Shown here piece by piece: positions 1-6,632 of a DNA stretch of 20,609 bases. Where the stretch lies: assembly GCA_044373665.1 (NCBI GenBank), contig JBIPNH010000033.1, positions 1 to 20,609 on the forward strand, in the 5' to 3' direction. Below the pieces are notes generated by a model. It was not told the DNA's origin. It searched no databases and was given only the letters and a program-made list of their open reading frames with translations. Each line of letters opens with the position of its first letter. Within the stretch, counting starts at the first letter, position 1. The translations under genes were made by a program, and so were the position numbers. The stretch is from JABMMZ01 sp044373665 (GTDB lineage: Bacteria > Bacteroidota > Bacteroidia > NS11-12g > UBA955).

Positions 1-1
1 T

Positions 2-832
2 CAATTTTTTGGTTGGTTGGATGTTATGCCTAAGTTTGCGCATTTGCCTTTGATTTTAAAGCCGGATGGCAATGGTAAATTGAGCAAAAGAGATGGGGAT
101 AGATTAGGGTTCCCTGTATTTCCCCTCGAATGGAAAGATCCAAGTTCAGGCGAAATAAGCAGTGGTTACAGAGAAAGAGGTTACGAGCCTGAAGCGGTAG
201 TAAATATGTTGGCATTACTTGGTTGGCATACATCGGACAACCGCGAAATATTTAGCATGGAAGAGTTAATCCAATTGTTTAGTTTAGAAAAAATTAGCAA
301 AAATGGTGCAAAATTCGACCCTGAAAAAGCCAAATGGTTTAATCACCAGCATTTGTTGTTAAAAACCAACGAATCAATAGCCGAAGAAATTATAGATGAA
401 TGTAAGGCCAATGGAATTGAAACAGATGTGAACTACCTTAGTAAAGTGGTAGGTTTAATGAAAGAAAAAGTAAACTTTAAACATGAAATAGTTCCTAAAG
501 CAGGATTCTTTTTCAAAGTACCTTCGGTTTATGATGAACAAGTAGTTGCTAAAAAATGGACTGCAACTGCGGTTGACTTTTTAGCAGATTTTGCACAAAA
601 AATAAGCGTGTTAACCTGTCCTATGGCAACCGATTTGGAGCAAATATTTAAAGATTTGGCCGCTGAGAAAAATGTTGGAACAGGTGCCGTAATGCAACCT
701 TTAAGATTGGCAATAAGTGGAGAGGGTGGAGGACCGCCATTGTTTGAAATGTTAAGTTTGATTGGCGTTCAAAGTTGTGCGGAAAGAATTGGATTAGCTA
801 TTCAGAAATTGCCCATAAACCAAAATTCATAA
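2..832 (+). CDS. gltX: Glutamate--tRNA ligase, C-terminal part (5' end outside window)
   Basis: Class I aminoacyl-tRNA synthetase that charges tRNA-Glu with glutamate in the cytoplasm. The reading frame is open to the left edge, so an internal TTG near base 17 is not a start. The visible 276 residues begin just before the catalytic-loop region: MPKFAHLPLILKPDG is followed by KLSKRDG at bases 77-97, the KMSKS-type ATP-binding loop. The rest is the helical anticodon-binding portion, containing the GYEPEAVVNMLALLGW segment typical of GltX. Family members are about 500 residues, so a little under half is missing, including the HIGH motif. It ends with TAA three bases before a lipoprotein gene on the same strand. 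GltX is preferred over GlnS because of the KLSKRDG loop and the absence of a GlnS-type beta-barrel C-terminus. Confidence 0.95.
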   Translation, partial: QFFGWLDVMPKFAHLPLILKPDGNGKLSKRDGDRLGFPVFPLEWKDPSSGEISSGYRERGYEPEAVVNMLALLGWHTSDNREIFSMEELIQLFSLEKISKNGAKFDPEKAKWFNHQHLLLKTNESIAEEIIDECKANGIETDVNYLSKVVGLMKEKVNFKHEIVPKAGFFFKVPSVYDEQVVAKKWTATAVDFLADFAQKISVLTCPMATDLEQIFKDLAAEKNVGTGAVMQPLRLAISGEGGGPPLFEMLSLIGVQSCAERIGLAIQKLPINQNS

Positions 833-835
833 ACG

Positions 836-1354
836 TTGAAATGGTTTGTTTTTATATCGTTGGTATTGGGTTTAAGCAGTTGTCAAATGATGCTGTTTAC
901 CGATATCTCAGGCATGAAAATGAAACAATACCCAAAAGAATTGACAGGAACTTATCAATATATACAAAAAGGTAAAAATCAAGCTGATACGCAAATTATC
1001 TCAGTGTCGGAACATGCCGTAGAAATGAATATGCCTTTTATTGAACGCTTGGTTTCGTTCAATGACTCAGATGTGTTGATGAGCCATTTTGGACATTTTT
1101 ATTTTTTGAATTTCAAAAAAGATTCAATAAACAATCAACAAGCTTGGCTTATCTATCCTTTTAAGTTTGATGAAAAGTATTTGTATATTTATCCGTTAAT
1201 GTTAGACAATAAGTCAAGCAAAAGGATGATAAAATGTGGAATAGAGCCTGAAAAAAAAGCAGGTTTTTTTCGAATGGACAATGAAGCTTTTAAAAAGTAT
1301 TGTCAAAAATATTTAAAGAAACGACACGCAACCAAATTAAAAAGAATTAATTAA
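836..1354 (+). CDS. Small predicted lipoprotein, function unknown
   Basis: A 172-residue protein I do not recognise. The TTG start is chosen because it gives a short positive N-terminus (MK), a hydrophobic stretch (WFVFISLVLGL) and a lipobox LSSC with Cys at about residue 16. The next in-frame Met codons fall after this Cys and would remove the signal. It is therefore expected to be exported, cleaved by signal peptidase II and lipid-anchored. The mature part is mixed alpha/beta in composition with a lysine-rich tail (KKRHATKLKRIN) and no recognisable catalytic motif. It starts three bases after gltX and ends four bases before the B12-binding gene, so co-transcription with both is likely. No paralogue occurs in the window. 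The lipoprotein call is firm; any function would be a guess. Confidence 0.75.
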   Translation: MKWFVFISLVLGLSSCQMMLFTDISGMKMKQYPKELTGTYQYIQKGKNQADTQIISVSEHAVEMNMPFIERLVSFNDSDVLMSHFGHFYFLNFKKDSINNQQAWLIYPFKFDEKYLYIYPLMLDNKSSKRMIKCGIEPEKKAGFFRMDNEAFKKYCQKYLKKRHATKLKRIN

Positions 1355-1358
1355 AAAA

Positions 1359-1775
1359 ATGACTCAAAATCAAAGACCTATCAGAGTGTTAATTGCCAAA
1401 GTTGGATTAGATGGCCATGACCGAGGTGCCAAAGTTATAGCAAGTTCATTGCGAGATGCCGGTATGGAGGTGATTTATACAGGTTTAAGACAAACACCTG
1501 AAATGGTTGTTAATGCGGCCTTACAAGAGGATGTAGATGTTATAGGTATTAGTATTTTATCTGGCGCTCACAATACGGTTTTTCCTAAAGTTATTCAAAT
1601 GATGAAAGACAAAGGATTGAATGATGTTCTTTTGATAGGTGGCGGTATTATTCCCGACGATGACATGCATACTTTAAACCAACAAGGCGTTGCTCAACTT
1701 TTCCCTCCAGGCACCAATACCGTTGATATTGTTAACTATATCAAAGAATGGGTAGCCAAAAACAGAAGTTTTTAA
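1359..1775 (+). CDS. Stand-alone cobalamin-binding subunit, methylmalonyl-CoA mutase type
   Basis: A 138-residue Rossmann-like B12-binding domain. The base-off/His-on signature DxHxxG is present as DGHDRG at residues 18-23, with H20 the predicted cobalt ligand. GISILSG near residue 65 supplies the S-x-L part, and LIGGGIIP near residue 92 the glycine loop that holds the dimethylbenzimidazole tail. The AKVGLDGHDRGAKV opening is typical of acyl-CoA mutases (methylmalonyl-, isobutyryl- or 2-hydroxyisobutyryl-CoA mutase) rather than of methionine synthase. Only the B12 domain is present; size matches small subunits such as IcmB or HcmB, so a separate substrate-binding large subunit is required and is not in this window. 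A propionyl-CoA carboxylase subunit at 17422 fits a methylmalonyl-CoA pathway. It follows the lipoprotein gene by four bases. Confidence 0.88.
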   Translation: MTQNQRPIRVLIAKVGLDGHDRGAKVIASSLRDAGMEVIYTGLRQTPEMVVNAALQEDVDVIGISILSGAHNTVFPKVIQMMKDKGLNDVLLIGGGIIPDDDMHTLNQQGVAQLFPPGTNTVDIVNYIKEWVAKNRSF

Positions 1776-1811
1776 TAAACACTCACAAATCGTTAAGTCC
1801 GAAATTTTACT

Positions 1812-2885
1812 TTATGATTTAACACTGGCGCGGTACCATTTTTCTGGCACTTCACCCATTTTTGCAATGTCATAATCGGCTTCATTGCACCCCACAAATT
1901 TAATAACTTTCTTCTTTTGAGGCTGTTTGTCTGGAACTTGCATCCACCATCTTCCCGTCGATAAGCTGTTTATAAACAACATGTCTTCGCTGTTTTCACC
2001 ATGACATTTATAAACAATGAAATTTCTGCTTTTTATGTTTGGATGGTCATTAAAGCGATTGTCTATGCCATTTAACAAATACCAAATCATTTGTGCGGCT
2101 TGCATTTGATCGGTTTCGTTATCCTTGTTTAAACTAAGGTTATTGAGAAGGTAAACCCCAATGTGATTCGAAATTCCTGCATAACGACAAATAACACAAG
2201 CTTCGTGGTTTGTTAGTCCGTTAGGGAATGATTCGCTTGCCGATGCAAAATCCTTGTGTGCAATAGCCCTAAAATCGAATTCAAATAGATCAGCTTGACG
2301 AAGCAATGGTTCTGTTTCAGCAATATTGTTTCGTGTATGCCCAAGTCCCATGTTTTCACAAAAATGATCCGAACATTCTTGAATACTATCCAAAGTGTTC
2401 AAAAAGGTTTGAGTCGCAATAAATGAACTGTGAAAATGTTTGTTTTTCTTAAGAAGTTGTTTAGTGATTGAATCGGCTTTAAGGTCAATATATGGCGATA
2501 CCAAAGCATAATCGATGCTGTTGAAATTGATTCCATTGAGTAATGCACTGCTGTAATTCATGGATTCGCCAATTATAATTGGAATAACATTGTTTTCTCT
2601 CAATTCTATAAGACATTCAGTTAATCCTGCATTGATGTTTGTGATGGTATTTTGGTGTTTTAAATTGCCCAAATCCGCAATTTCTATTCCAGAGAATTGA
2701 AAACTGTATTGGTATAAATGTTTTCGGATTAAATCAGCATTTGGCCCTAATCCTATTATTGCAACGTCGACTCCACTTAATGATGGAAACGAGGTCGTGT
2801 TTAATTGGATATTGGCACTTATTATCCCTTTGTTTTTCTTTTTAATCAGGGTTTTACTAATCGGTTCAAAAAATGATTCAATCAT
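1812..2885 (-). CDS. Arginase/formimidoylglutamase-superfamily protein with degenerate metal site
   Basis: A 357-residue protein with the overall pattern of Bacteroidota proteins annotated as formimidoylglutamase (ureohydrolase fold): an IIGLGPNAD strand-loop near residue 43, IADLGN at 69, a PIIIG strand at 102, an ARYAG-like CRYAGIS at 233, QMIWYLLNGIDNR near 285 and RWWMQVP near 314. True ureohydrolases bind two Mn ions through GGxH, DAHxD and SxDxD. Here these regions read GESM (106-109), SPYIDLK (130-136) and EFDFRAI (202-208), so most metal ligands are missing. A hydrolase activity is therefore doubtful; a structural or regulatory role is possible. The ATG is 51 bases from the divergent epimerase gene. 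It converges on the B12-subunit gene with no clear terminator between them. The fold assignment is good; the substrate is unknown. Confidence 0.72.
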   Translation of the reverse strand: MIESFFEPISKTLIKKKNKGIISANIQLNTTSFPSLSGVDVAIIGLGPNADLIRKHLYQYSFQFSGIEIADLGNLKHQNTITNINAGLTECLIELRENNVIPIIIGESMNYSSALLNGINFNSIDYALVSPYIDLKADSITKQLLKKNKHFHSSFIATQTFLNTLDSIQECSDHFCENMGLGHTRNNIAETEPLLRQADLFEFDFRAIAHKDFASASESFPNGLTNHEACVICRYAGISNHIGVYLLNNLSLNKDNETDQMQAAQMIWYLLNGIDNRFNDHPNIKSRNFIVYKCHGENSEDMLFINSLSTGRWWMQVPDKQPQKKKVIKFVGCNEADYDIAKMGEVPEKWYRASVKS

Positions 2886-2936
2886 GATTTCAATATTCCA
2901 AATAAAATGCGACTTTTGTTGTATTAAAATTTCAAC

Positions 2937-3938
2937 ATGTTTGTAGTTACAGGTGCCAATGGTTTTTTGGGGAGTTATGTCGTTTGTTCTTTGTTAGACA
3001 AAGGATTGGAGGTGCTTGCGTTGCGAAGAGAAAAATCGGACATGTCTGAATTTAATGACATTTTTTCTCAACAATTTGGGGTTCCTTATCAGCAACATCC
3101 CCTTTTGAAATGGAAAGAAGTTGATTTGTTGGATATTTTAAGTCTCGATGAATGGCTTTTACCCTCTCATATTGTGGTTCATTGTGCCGCTCAGGTTAGT
3201 TTTTTGCCAAAAGACAAAATGGCAATGACTGTTTCGAATGTTGATGTAACCAAAAATTTGGTAGATGCCTGTATCAAAGCCTCTGTCAAAAAAATGGTAT
3301 ATGTAAGTAGTACGGCAGCTATTGGACGTTCTAAAGCCCTTCAAAATATTGATGAAGAATGTTATTGGGAGGAGTCTGAGTTTAATTCGGACTATGCCAT
3401 TAGTAAACACAATGCTGAACTCGAAGTTTGGCGAGGTATCGAAGAAGGTCTCAATGCTGTAATAATCAATCCCTCTATTATTTTGGGTTATGGCAATTGG
3501 ACAAAAGGGTCGTGTGCTTTGTTCAAGTCTGTAGACTCGGGAATGAAATTTTATACCAAAGGAGTCAATGGCTTTGTTGGGGTAAAAGACGTGGCTGAAC
3601 TTATTTATCTTCTCTCACAAGCTGATATTAAAGGACAACGCTTTATTCTTAACTCCGAGAATTGTACTTATCAATTTGTTTTTAATACCATGGCAAAAGC
3701 TTTAGGAAAAGCAGAGCCAAAATACGAGTTAAAACCACATTATGAATTGTTTTTTAAATTAGGAATTAGAGTAATGCACTTGTTTGGCGTATCCAAAACA
3801 ATTAATGCCCAAACCATTCATACTTCTTTAAATCAGTTTAACTATTCGTCAGACAAAATTCGCAAACATTTGGATTATTCCTTTCAGCCAATTCAAGAGG
3901 TGATTCAAGAAACTGCTCAAAAATATCTGTCAAAATAA
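2937..3938 (+). CDS. NAD(P)-dependent epimerase/dehydratase or reductase (extended SDR)
   Basis: A 333-residue extended short-chain dehydrogenase/reductase. The N-terminal Rossmann fold is marked by TGANGFLG (residues 5-12, GxxGxxG), a conserved HCAAQVSF segment near 87, VSSTAAIG near 123 carrying the catalytic Ser/Thr, and YAISK at 153-157 (catalytic Tyr153 and Lys157). INPSIILGYGNW near 178 is the usual segment after the active site in this group. The C-terminal third sets substrate choice and is not diagnostic; members act on nucleotide sugars, dihydroflavonol-like carbonyls or sterol/isoprenoid groups. It is cytoplasmic, with no signal peptide or membrane helix. It sits divergent to the arginase-like gene and ends five bases before a paaC relic on the other strand, so context does not suggest a pathway. 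Confidence 0.85.
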   Translation: MFVVTGANGFLGSYVVCSLLDKGLEVLALRREKSDMSEFNDIFSQQFGVPYQQHPLLKWKEVDLLDILSLDEWLLPSHIVVHCAAQVSFLPKDKMAMTVSNVDVTKNLVDACIKASVKKMVYVSSTAAIGRSKALQNIDEECYWEESEFNSDYAISKHNAELEVWRGIEEGLNAVIINPSIILGYGNWTKGSCALFKSVDSGMKFYTKGVNGFVGVKDVAELIYLLSQADIKGQRFILNSENCTYQFVFNTMAKALGKAEPKYELKPHYELFFKLGIRVMHLFGVSKTINAQTIHTSLNQFNYSSDKIRKHLDYSFQPIQEVIQETAQKYLSK

Positions 3939-3942
3939 AAAA

Positions 3943-4104
3943 TTACCACTTAGCCTCAGGATAAGCGCGAGGTAAATATTGCATGTCGGCAAGTATATAG
4001 CCTAAATGCTCGGTATGGATTCCTTTTTTACTTCCTGTTTGTATTGAGTTTACTTTCCGAATATTAAAATTTGCTATATTCAATAGTTTTGTTACCCTTG
4101 AATA
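3943..4104 (-). pseudogene. paaC: 3' relic of paaC (1,2-phenylacetyl-CoA epoxidase subunit C)
   Basis: Reading the minus strand from 4104 down to a TAA at 3943-3945 gives 53 codons open after a TAG at 4105-4107. The last part reads GSKKGIHTEHLGYILADMQ followed by YLPRAYPEAKW. This matches the conserved C-terminus of PaaC, where a glycine-rich turn, HTEHLG-[YH]-[IL]-L-[AT]-[ED]-M-Q and RAYPxAxW end the protein exactly at this point. PaaC is the structural ferritin-like subunit of the PaaABCE monooxygenase that epoxidises phenylacetyl-CoA. Full-length PaaC is about 250 residues, so roughly four fifths are gone, there is no start codon, and no other paa gene is present. The preceding residues (NIRKVNSIQT) still align loosely. 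It is best read as a decaying gene end; the assignment rests on remembered family consensus. Confidence 0.72.
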
Positions 4105-4107
4105 CTA

Positions 4108-4324
4108 GAGCTTAATTGACGATTGCCAAAGCCATTTTCTAAACCACTCATGGTTATTAATCTAAATCATTCAACTGCATACTAACAAATTTCGCTGTAG
4201 AAAAACTGTTAGAATTATAAATTTGGTACAAGGGATTATTAAAAAAACCTACCCTACAGAATTTAGTTTTTCTTTTATAATTCCAATTCTATTAATTGAA
4301 AATAATATAGGTAATAGTCAATAA
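4108..4324. other. Intergenic stretch with no recognisable gene
   Basis: Together with the paaC relic this makes a 386-base gap between the epimerase and creD. It is AT-rich, with stop codons in all frames and only very short reading frames (for example 19 codons on the minus strand starting near 4152). It could include further worn-down paaC sequence, but I cannot see residues that support this. No terminator hairpin or TAnnTTTG promoter was found. Confidence 0.5.
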
Positions 4325-5653
4325 TTATGCTTCCTCTTTATTGTCTTTAGGGACAATATTATACCAGTCTATTTGACGAGAGAAATACATTACTAATCCT
4401 AGGATAATAAATATACCAATACTGCCTATTAATAATGAGTAGTCTTGCAATTGAATAATCACGAAAATAAAGGAATATAAAATAACCAAAATACTGCTAA
4501 TGAGATAAGTTAGTTTGCTTGATTTTAATATGGCTTTTATATAGCCGGCTATAAGTAGTAGGGTTGATAGCGCAGAAATAATAAAGGATAAATTGAATTT
4601 TACATGTTCGGATATTGACAACAGTAAGGTGTAAAATACAATCAATGCAATACCAACTAATATGTATTGAATTGGGTGGATAAATATTTTGTTTAGTATT
4701 TCAATAAAAAAGAACGTTAGGAAGGTGAATACAATAAATAAAATAGCATATTTTATTGAGCGATATGATTTTTGATAGCTGTCAACAGGGAGTAACAAGT
4801 CGATACCAAAAGCCGATGGATTAATGCTGTATTCGCTGTTTAGCCAAGCCTGAGGGAAGTTTCTGTTTAAGTGTAAAATATTCCAATTTGCCGTAAATCC
4901 GGTGTCTGAAGTTGTTCTACTGTCAGGTAAAAAAGAACCATTAAAACTTGGGTTTTTCCATGAAGAATGAATGTTTACATCGGTTGTTTTTCCGAGTGGC
5001 GTAAAGTACAGTTTTTGACTCCCTTTTATGTTGATATTGAAAGAAAAGTCGTATTTCGTGCTGTCGTCAATAGTGACTTGAATGGGTGCATTAATGCCGC
5101 TTTTAACCACATCATTGCTTATTACGCCTGGGTTGAATGAATATTCTTTATTGTTCCAAGTCAACTTAATTTGTTGTTCTATTCCTCTTAAGTCATCGAT
5201 ACCACAAGTTATGTGTGCTTCATTAAGTAATAAATTGGCCTTGTCTACATCGAAGTTAGAAAGTTGAAGGTTGTCAAAACTTCCCGATAATTCTAGTTTT
5301 GAATTATAAACAACAATTTCGTATATGCCTCTGTTTCTTTGTTCAGGTAATATTTCACCCTTGATATTAAGTTGATTGGGTAGTATATGAATGTAGTCTT
5401 TTACTTTTATTATTCTTTCCGTTTCACTATTGTTTTGTTCTTTAACAAATTTATAATAGGGGATGGTAATAATTGGTCCAGAAATGGTCTGTTCTTCACC
5501 CCATTTTGAGCTAACCTCTTTTATGGCTTCATTTTGAGTGGTTTCACGTTCTGTAATTAAGTTTTGTATGGATACTGTTGGTATTAATAACAAAATAACA
5601 ATAATGATAATTGAACCTATTTTGAAGTAAAGATTGTTTTTTAGACTAGACAT
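4325..5653 (-). CDS. creD: CreD-family inner membrane protein
   Basis: A 442-residue polytopic membrane protein of the CreD family. After an N-terminal helix (residues about 11-32) it has the family signature: an ERxxxQxEAxxEVSSKWG stretch and then EEQTISGPIITIPYY (W-G-x-x-Q-T-I-x-G-P). A large, probably periplasmic domain follows, with FTANWNILHLNRNFPQ typical of the family, then DLLLPVDSYQKSYRSIKYA and five to six hydrophobic helices at the C-terminus. In E. coli creD lies in the CreBC regulon and affects envelope and beta-lactam responses; no creA, creB or creC is present here. The ATG at 5653 is preferred to a TTG at 5680, because that TTG lies inside an exact TATGTTTG promoter element. 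Length agrees with E. coli CreD (about 450 residues). Confidence 0.9.
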   Translation of the reverse strand: MSSLKNNLYFKIGSIIIIVILLLIPTVSIQNLITERETTQNEAIKEVSSKWGEEQTISGPIITIPYYKFVKEQNNSETERIIKVKDYIHILPNQLNIKGEILPEQRNRGIYEIVVYNSKLELSGSFDNLQLSNFDVDKANLLLNEAHITCGIDDLRGIEQQIKLTWNNKEYSFNPGVISNDVVKSGINAPIQVTIDDSTKYDFSFNINIKGSQKLYFTPLGKTTDVNIHSSWKNPSFNGSFLPDSRTTSDTGFTANWNILHLNRNFPQAWLNSEYSINPSAFGIDLLLPVDSYQKSYRSIKYAILFIVFTFLTFFFIEILNKIFIHPIQYILVGIALIVFYTLLLSISEHVKFNLSFIISALSTLLLIAGYIKAILKSSKLTYLISSILVILYSFIFVIIQLQDYSLLIGSIGIFIILGLVMYFSRQIDWYNIVPKDNKEEA

Positions 5654-5677
5654 AATTGTATTATTAAAGAATGAAAG

Positions 5678-5685
5678 CAAACATA
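5678..5685 (-). promoter_or_regulatory. Predicted -7 promoter element upstream of creD
   Basis: On the minus strand this reads TATGTTTG, an exact match to the Bacteroidota -7 consensus TAnnTTTG. It ends 24 bases before the creD ATG at 5653, leaving a short leader. No clear TTG is seen about 20 bases upstream, so the -33 part is weak. It shows that creD can be transcribed independently of tadA and rules out the TTG at 5680 as a start. Confidence 0.6.
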
Positions 5686-5753
5686 AAATAAATAGAGAAT
5701 GCTAAATTAAGTTTCTGATTAACAGAGATTAATTAACGATAAATGGTTTTGGG

Positions 5754-6203
5754 CTAAGTTCTTTTCGATTGAAAAAAAGTTTGCATCAAATCTCTACATT
5801 CTGATTCTAAGTAACCGCCTTTTATTTCAATTTTATTAGTAAAATTGTCAGAATTGAGATGTTTGCTATAGCCTGTTTTGGGTTCGAATGCGCCAAACAC
5901 TACTTTAGAAATCCTGCTATGTTTAATGGCGCCCATGCACATTACGCAGGGTTCTACAGTCACATACAAAGTGCAATCGTCCAAATATTTAGTATTTAAA
6001 TGGTTGGAAGCCGAAGTAATGGCAAGCATTTCGGCATGTGCAGTTACATCATTTAAGGTTTCAGTTTGATTATGTCCTTTGCCAATAATTTGATTGTTGC
6101 AAACCACCACCGCACCAATTGGGACTTCATCTAGGTCATAGGCTTTCTGTGCTTCAGCAATGGCCTTGTTCATAAATAAGGTGTTGTAATCTAATAAATC
6201 CAT
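5754..6203 (-). CDS. tadA: tRNA-specific adenosine deaminase (A34 to inosine)
   Basis: A 149-residue cytidine/deoxycytidylate-deaminase-fold enzyme that deaminates the wobble adenosine of tRNA-Arg(ACG). Zinc and catalytic residues are visible: TAHAEM (H56, catalytic E58) and EPCVMCMGA (C86 and C89). N-terminal MNKAIAEAQKA and DEVPIGAVVV, with GHNQTE near 44, are standard for TadA, as are SRISKVVFGAFEPKTG and the C-terminal CRDLMQTFFQSKR. The ATG at 6203 is preferred to a TTG two codons upstream. It is transcribed away from the broken luxR-type gene and toward creD; the 100-base gap to creD contains the creD promoter element, so an operon is not required. TadA is preferred over guanine deaminase or RibD because of the size and the C-terminal helix. 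Confidence 0.95.
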   Translation of the reverse strand: MDLLDYNTLFMNKAIAEAQKAYDLDEVPIGAVVVCNNQIIGKGHNQTETLNDVTAHAEMLAITSASNHLNTKYLDDCTLYVTVEPCVMCMGAIKHSRISKVVFGAFEPKTGYSKHLNSDNFTNKIEIKGGYLESECRDLMQTFFQSKRT

Positions 6204-6249
6204 AGGCAATGATACAATTTTTTAAGAACATTAAATGGTTGAAATGCGT

Positions 6250-6515
6250 TTATCTATTAAAGTGAAAATTTAGAAAACCAGCCTCATTTATAATCAATTT
6301 TACCGCATCACCTTTGCTGCAAGCATGTATTTTTTTTCGTAAATATTAGCGATGTGTTTTCTTGCCGTGTGCGGACTTATAAATAATTGATTGGCAACAA
6401 CCTTATAGTCGAGCCCATCCACCAATAATCGCAAAATATCCATTTCACTTTTACTCAGTTGATACTCGTCTTCAGGTTCTGCAAGGATTTCTTTGAGTTG
6501 GTTTTTACTTATCAA
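6250..6515 (-). pseudogene. LuxR-type HTH regulator, truncated and frameshifted
   Basis: The uninterrupted part (6300-6515) encodes 71 residues from a TTG: LSKSEMDILRLLVDGLDYKVVANQLFISPHTARKHIANIYEK is a LuxR/GerE helix-turn-helix with the recognition helix SPHTARKHIANIY. After EKK the frame leaves the family pattern and stops at 6300. Adding one base in the T8 run at 6330-6337 (A8 on the coding strand) restores IHACSKGDAVKLIINE, the expected last helix of LuxR domains, and then runs to a TAA at 6250-6252. The N-terminus is also short: the frame is closed by a stop at 6531-6533, so no receiver or sensor domain remains. Possible explanations are a pseudogene, a homopolymer error in the sequence, or slippage-dependent expression. 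A promoter-like element lies upstream. Confidence 0.7.
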
Positions 6516-6583
6516 TAAATTAAGCGCTTTTTATCAGTAGAATGGTATATTCGTGTTAGAAGTTTTCCATTATTTTTACCGAA

Positions 6584-6615
6584 CAAAATTATTTAGTATG
6601 TTTGTGGCATTCAAA
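6584..6615 (-). promoter_or_regulatory. Predicted promoter for the luxR-type gene
   Basis: On the minus strand, TTTG (6612-6615), a 20-base spacer and TAATTTTG (6584-6591) form a full Bacteroidota-type promoter (-33 TTG plus -7 TAnnTTTG). It points to the truncated luxR-type gene and possibly on to tadA. It overlaps a plus-strand promoter element for the lipoprotein at 6633, making a compact divergent control region. Confidence 0.5.
6597..6604 (+). promoter_or_regulatory. Predicted -7 promoter element of the lipoprotein gene
   Basis: TATGTTTG is an exact TAnnTTTG match placed 28 bases before the ATG at 6633, a normal leader length. No obvious -33 TTG is seen at the right spacing; the upstream region is T-rich. 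The lipoprotein is the first and only gene before a strong terminator, so this is probably a monocistronic unit. Confidence 0.6.
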
Positions 6616-6632
6616 ATAAGAAAAAAAATAGT

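Noticed and set aside
2911..2918. GACTTTTG as a -7 element for the epimerase gene
   Set aside because: One mismatch at the most conserved first position and no -33 partner; not strong enough to list.
4098..4152. A 19-codon minus-strand frame just upstream of the paaC relic
   Set aside because: Too short, not similar to anything I can name, and does not match PaaC residues expected at that distance.
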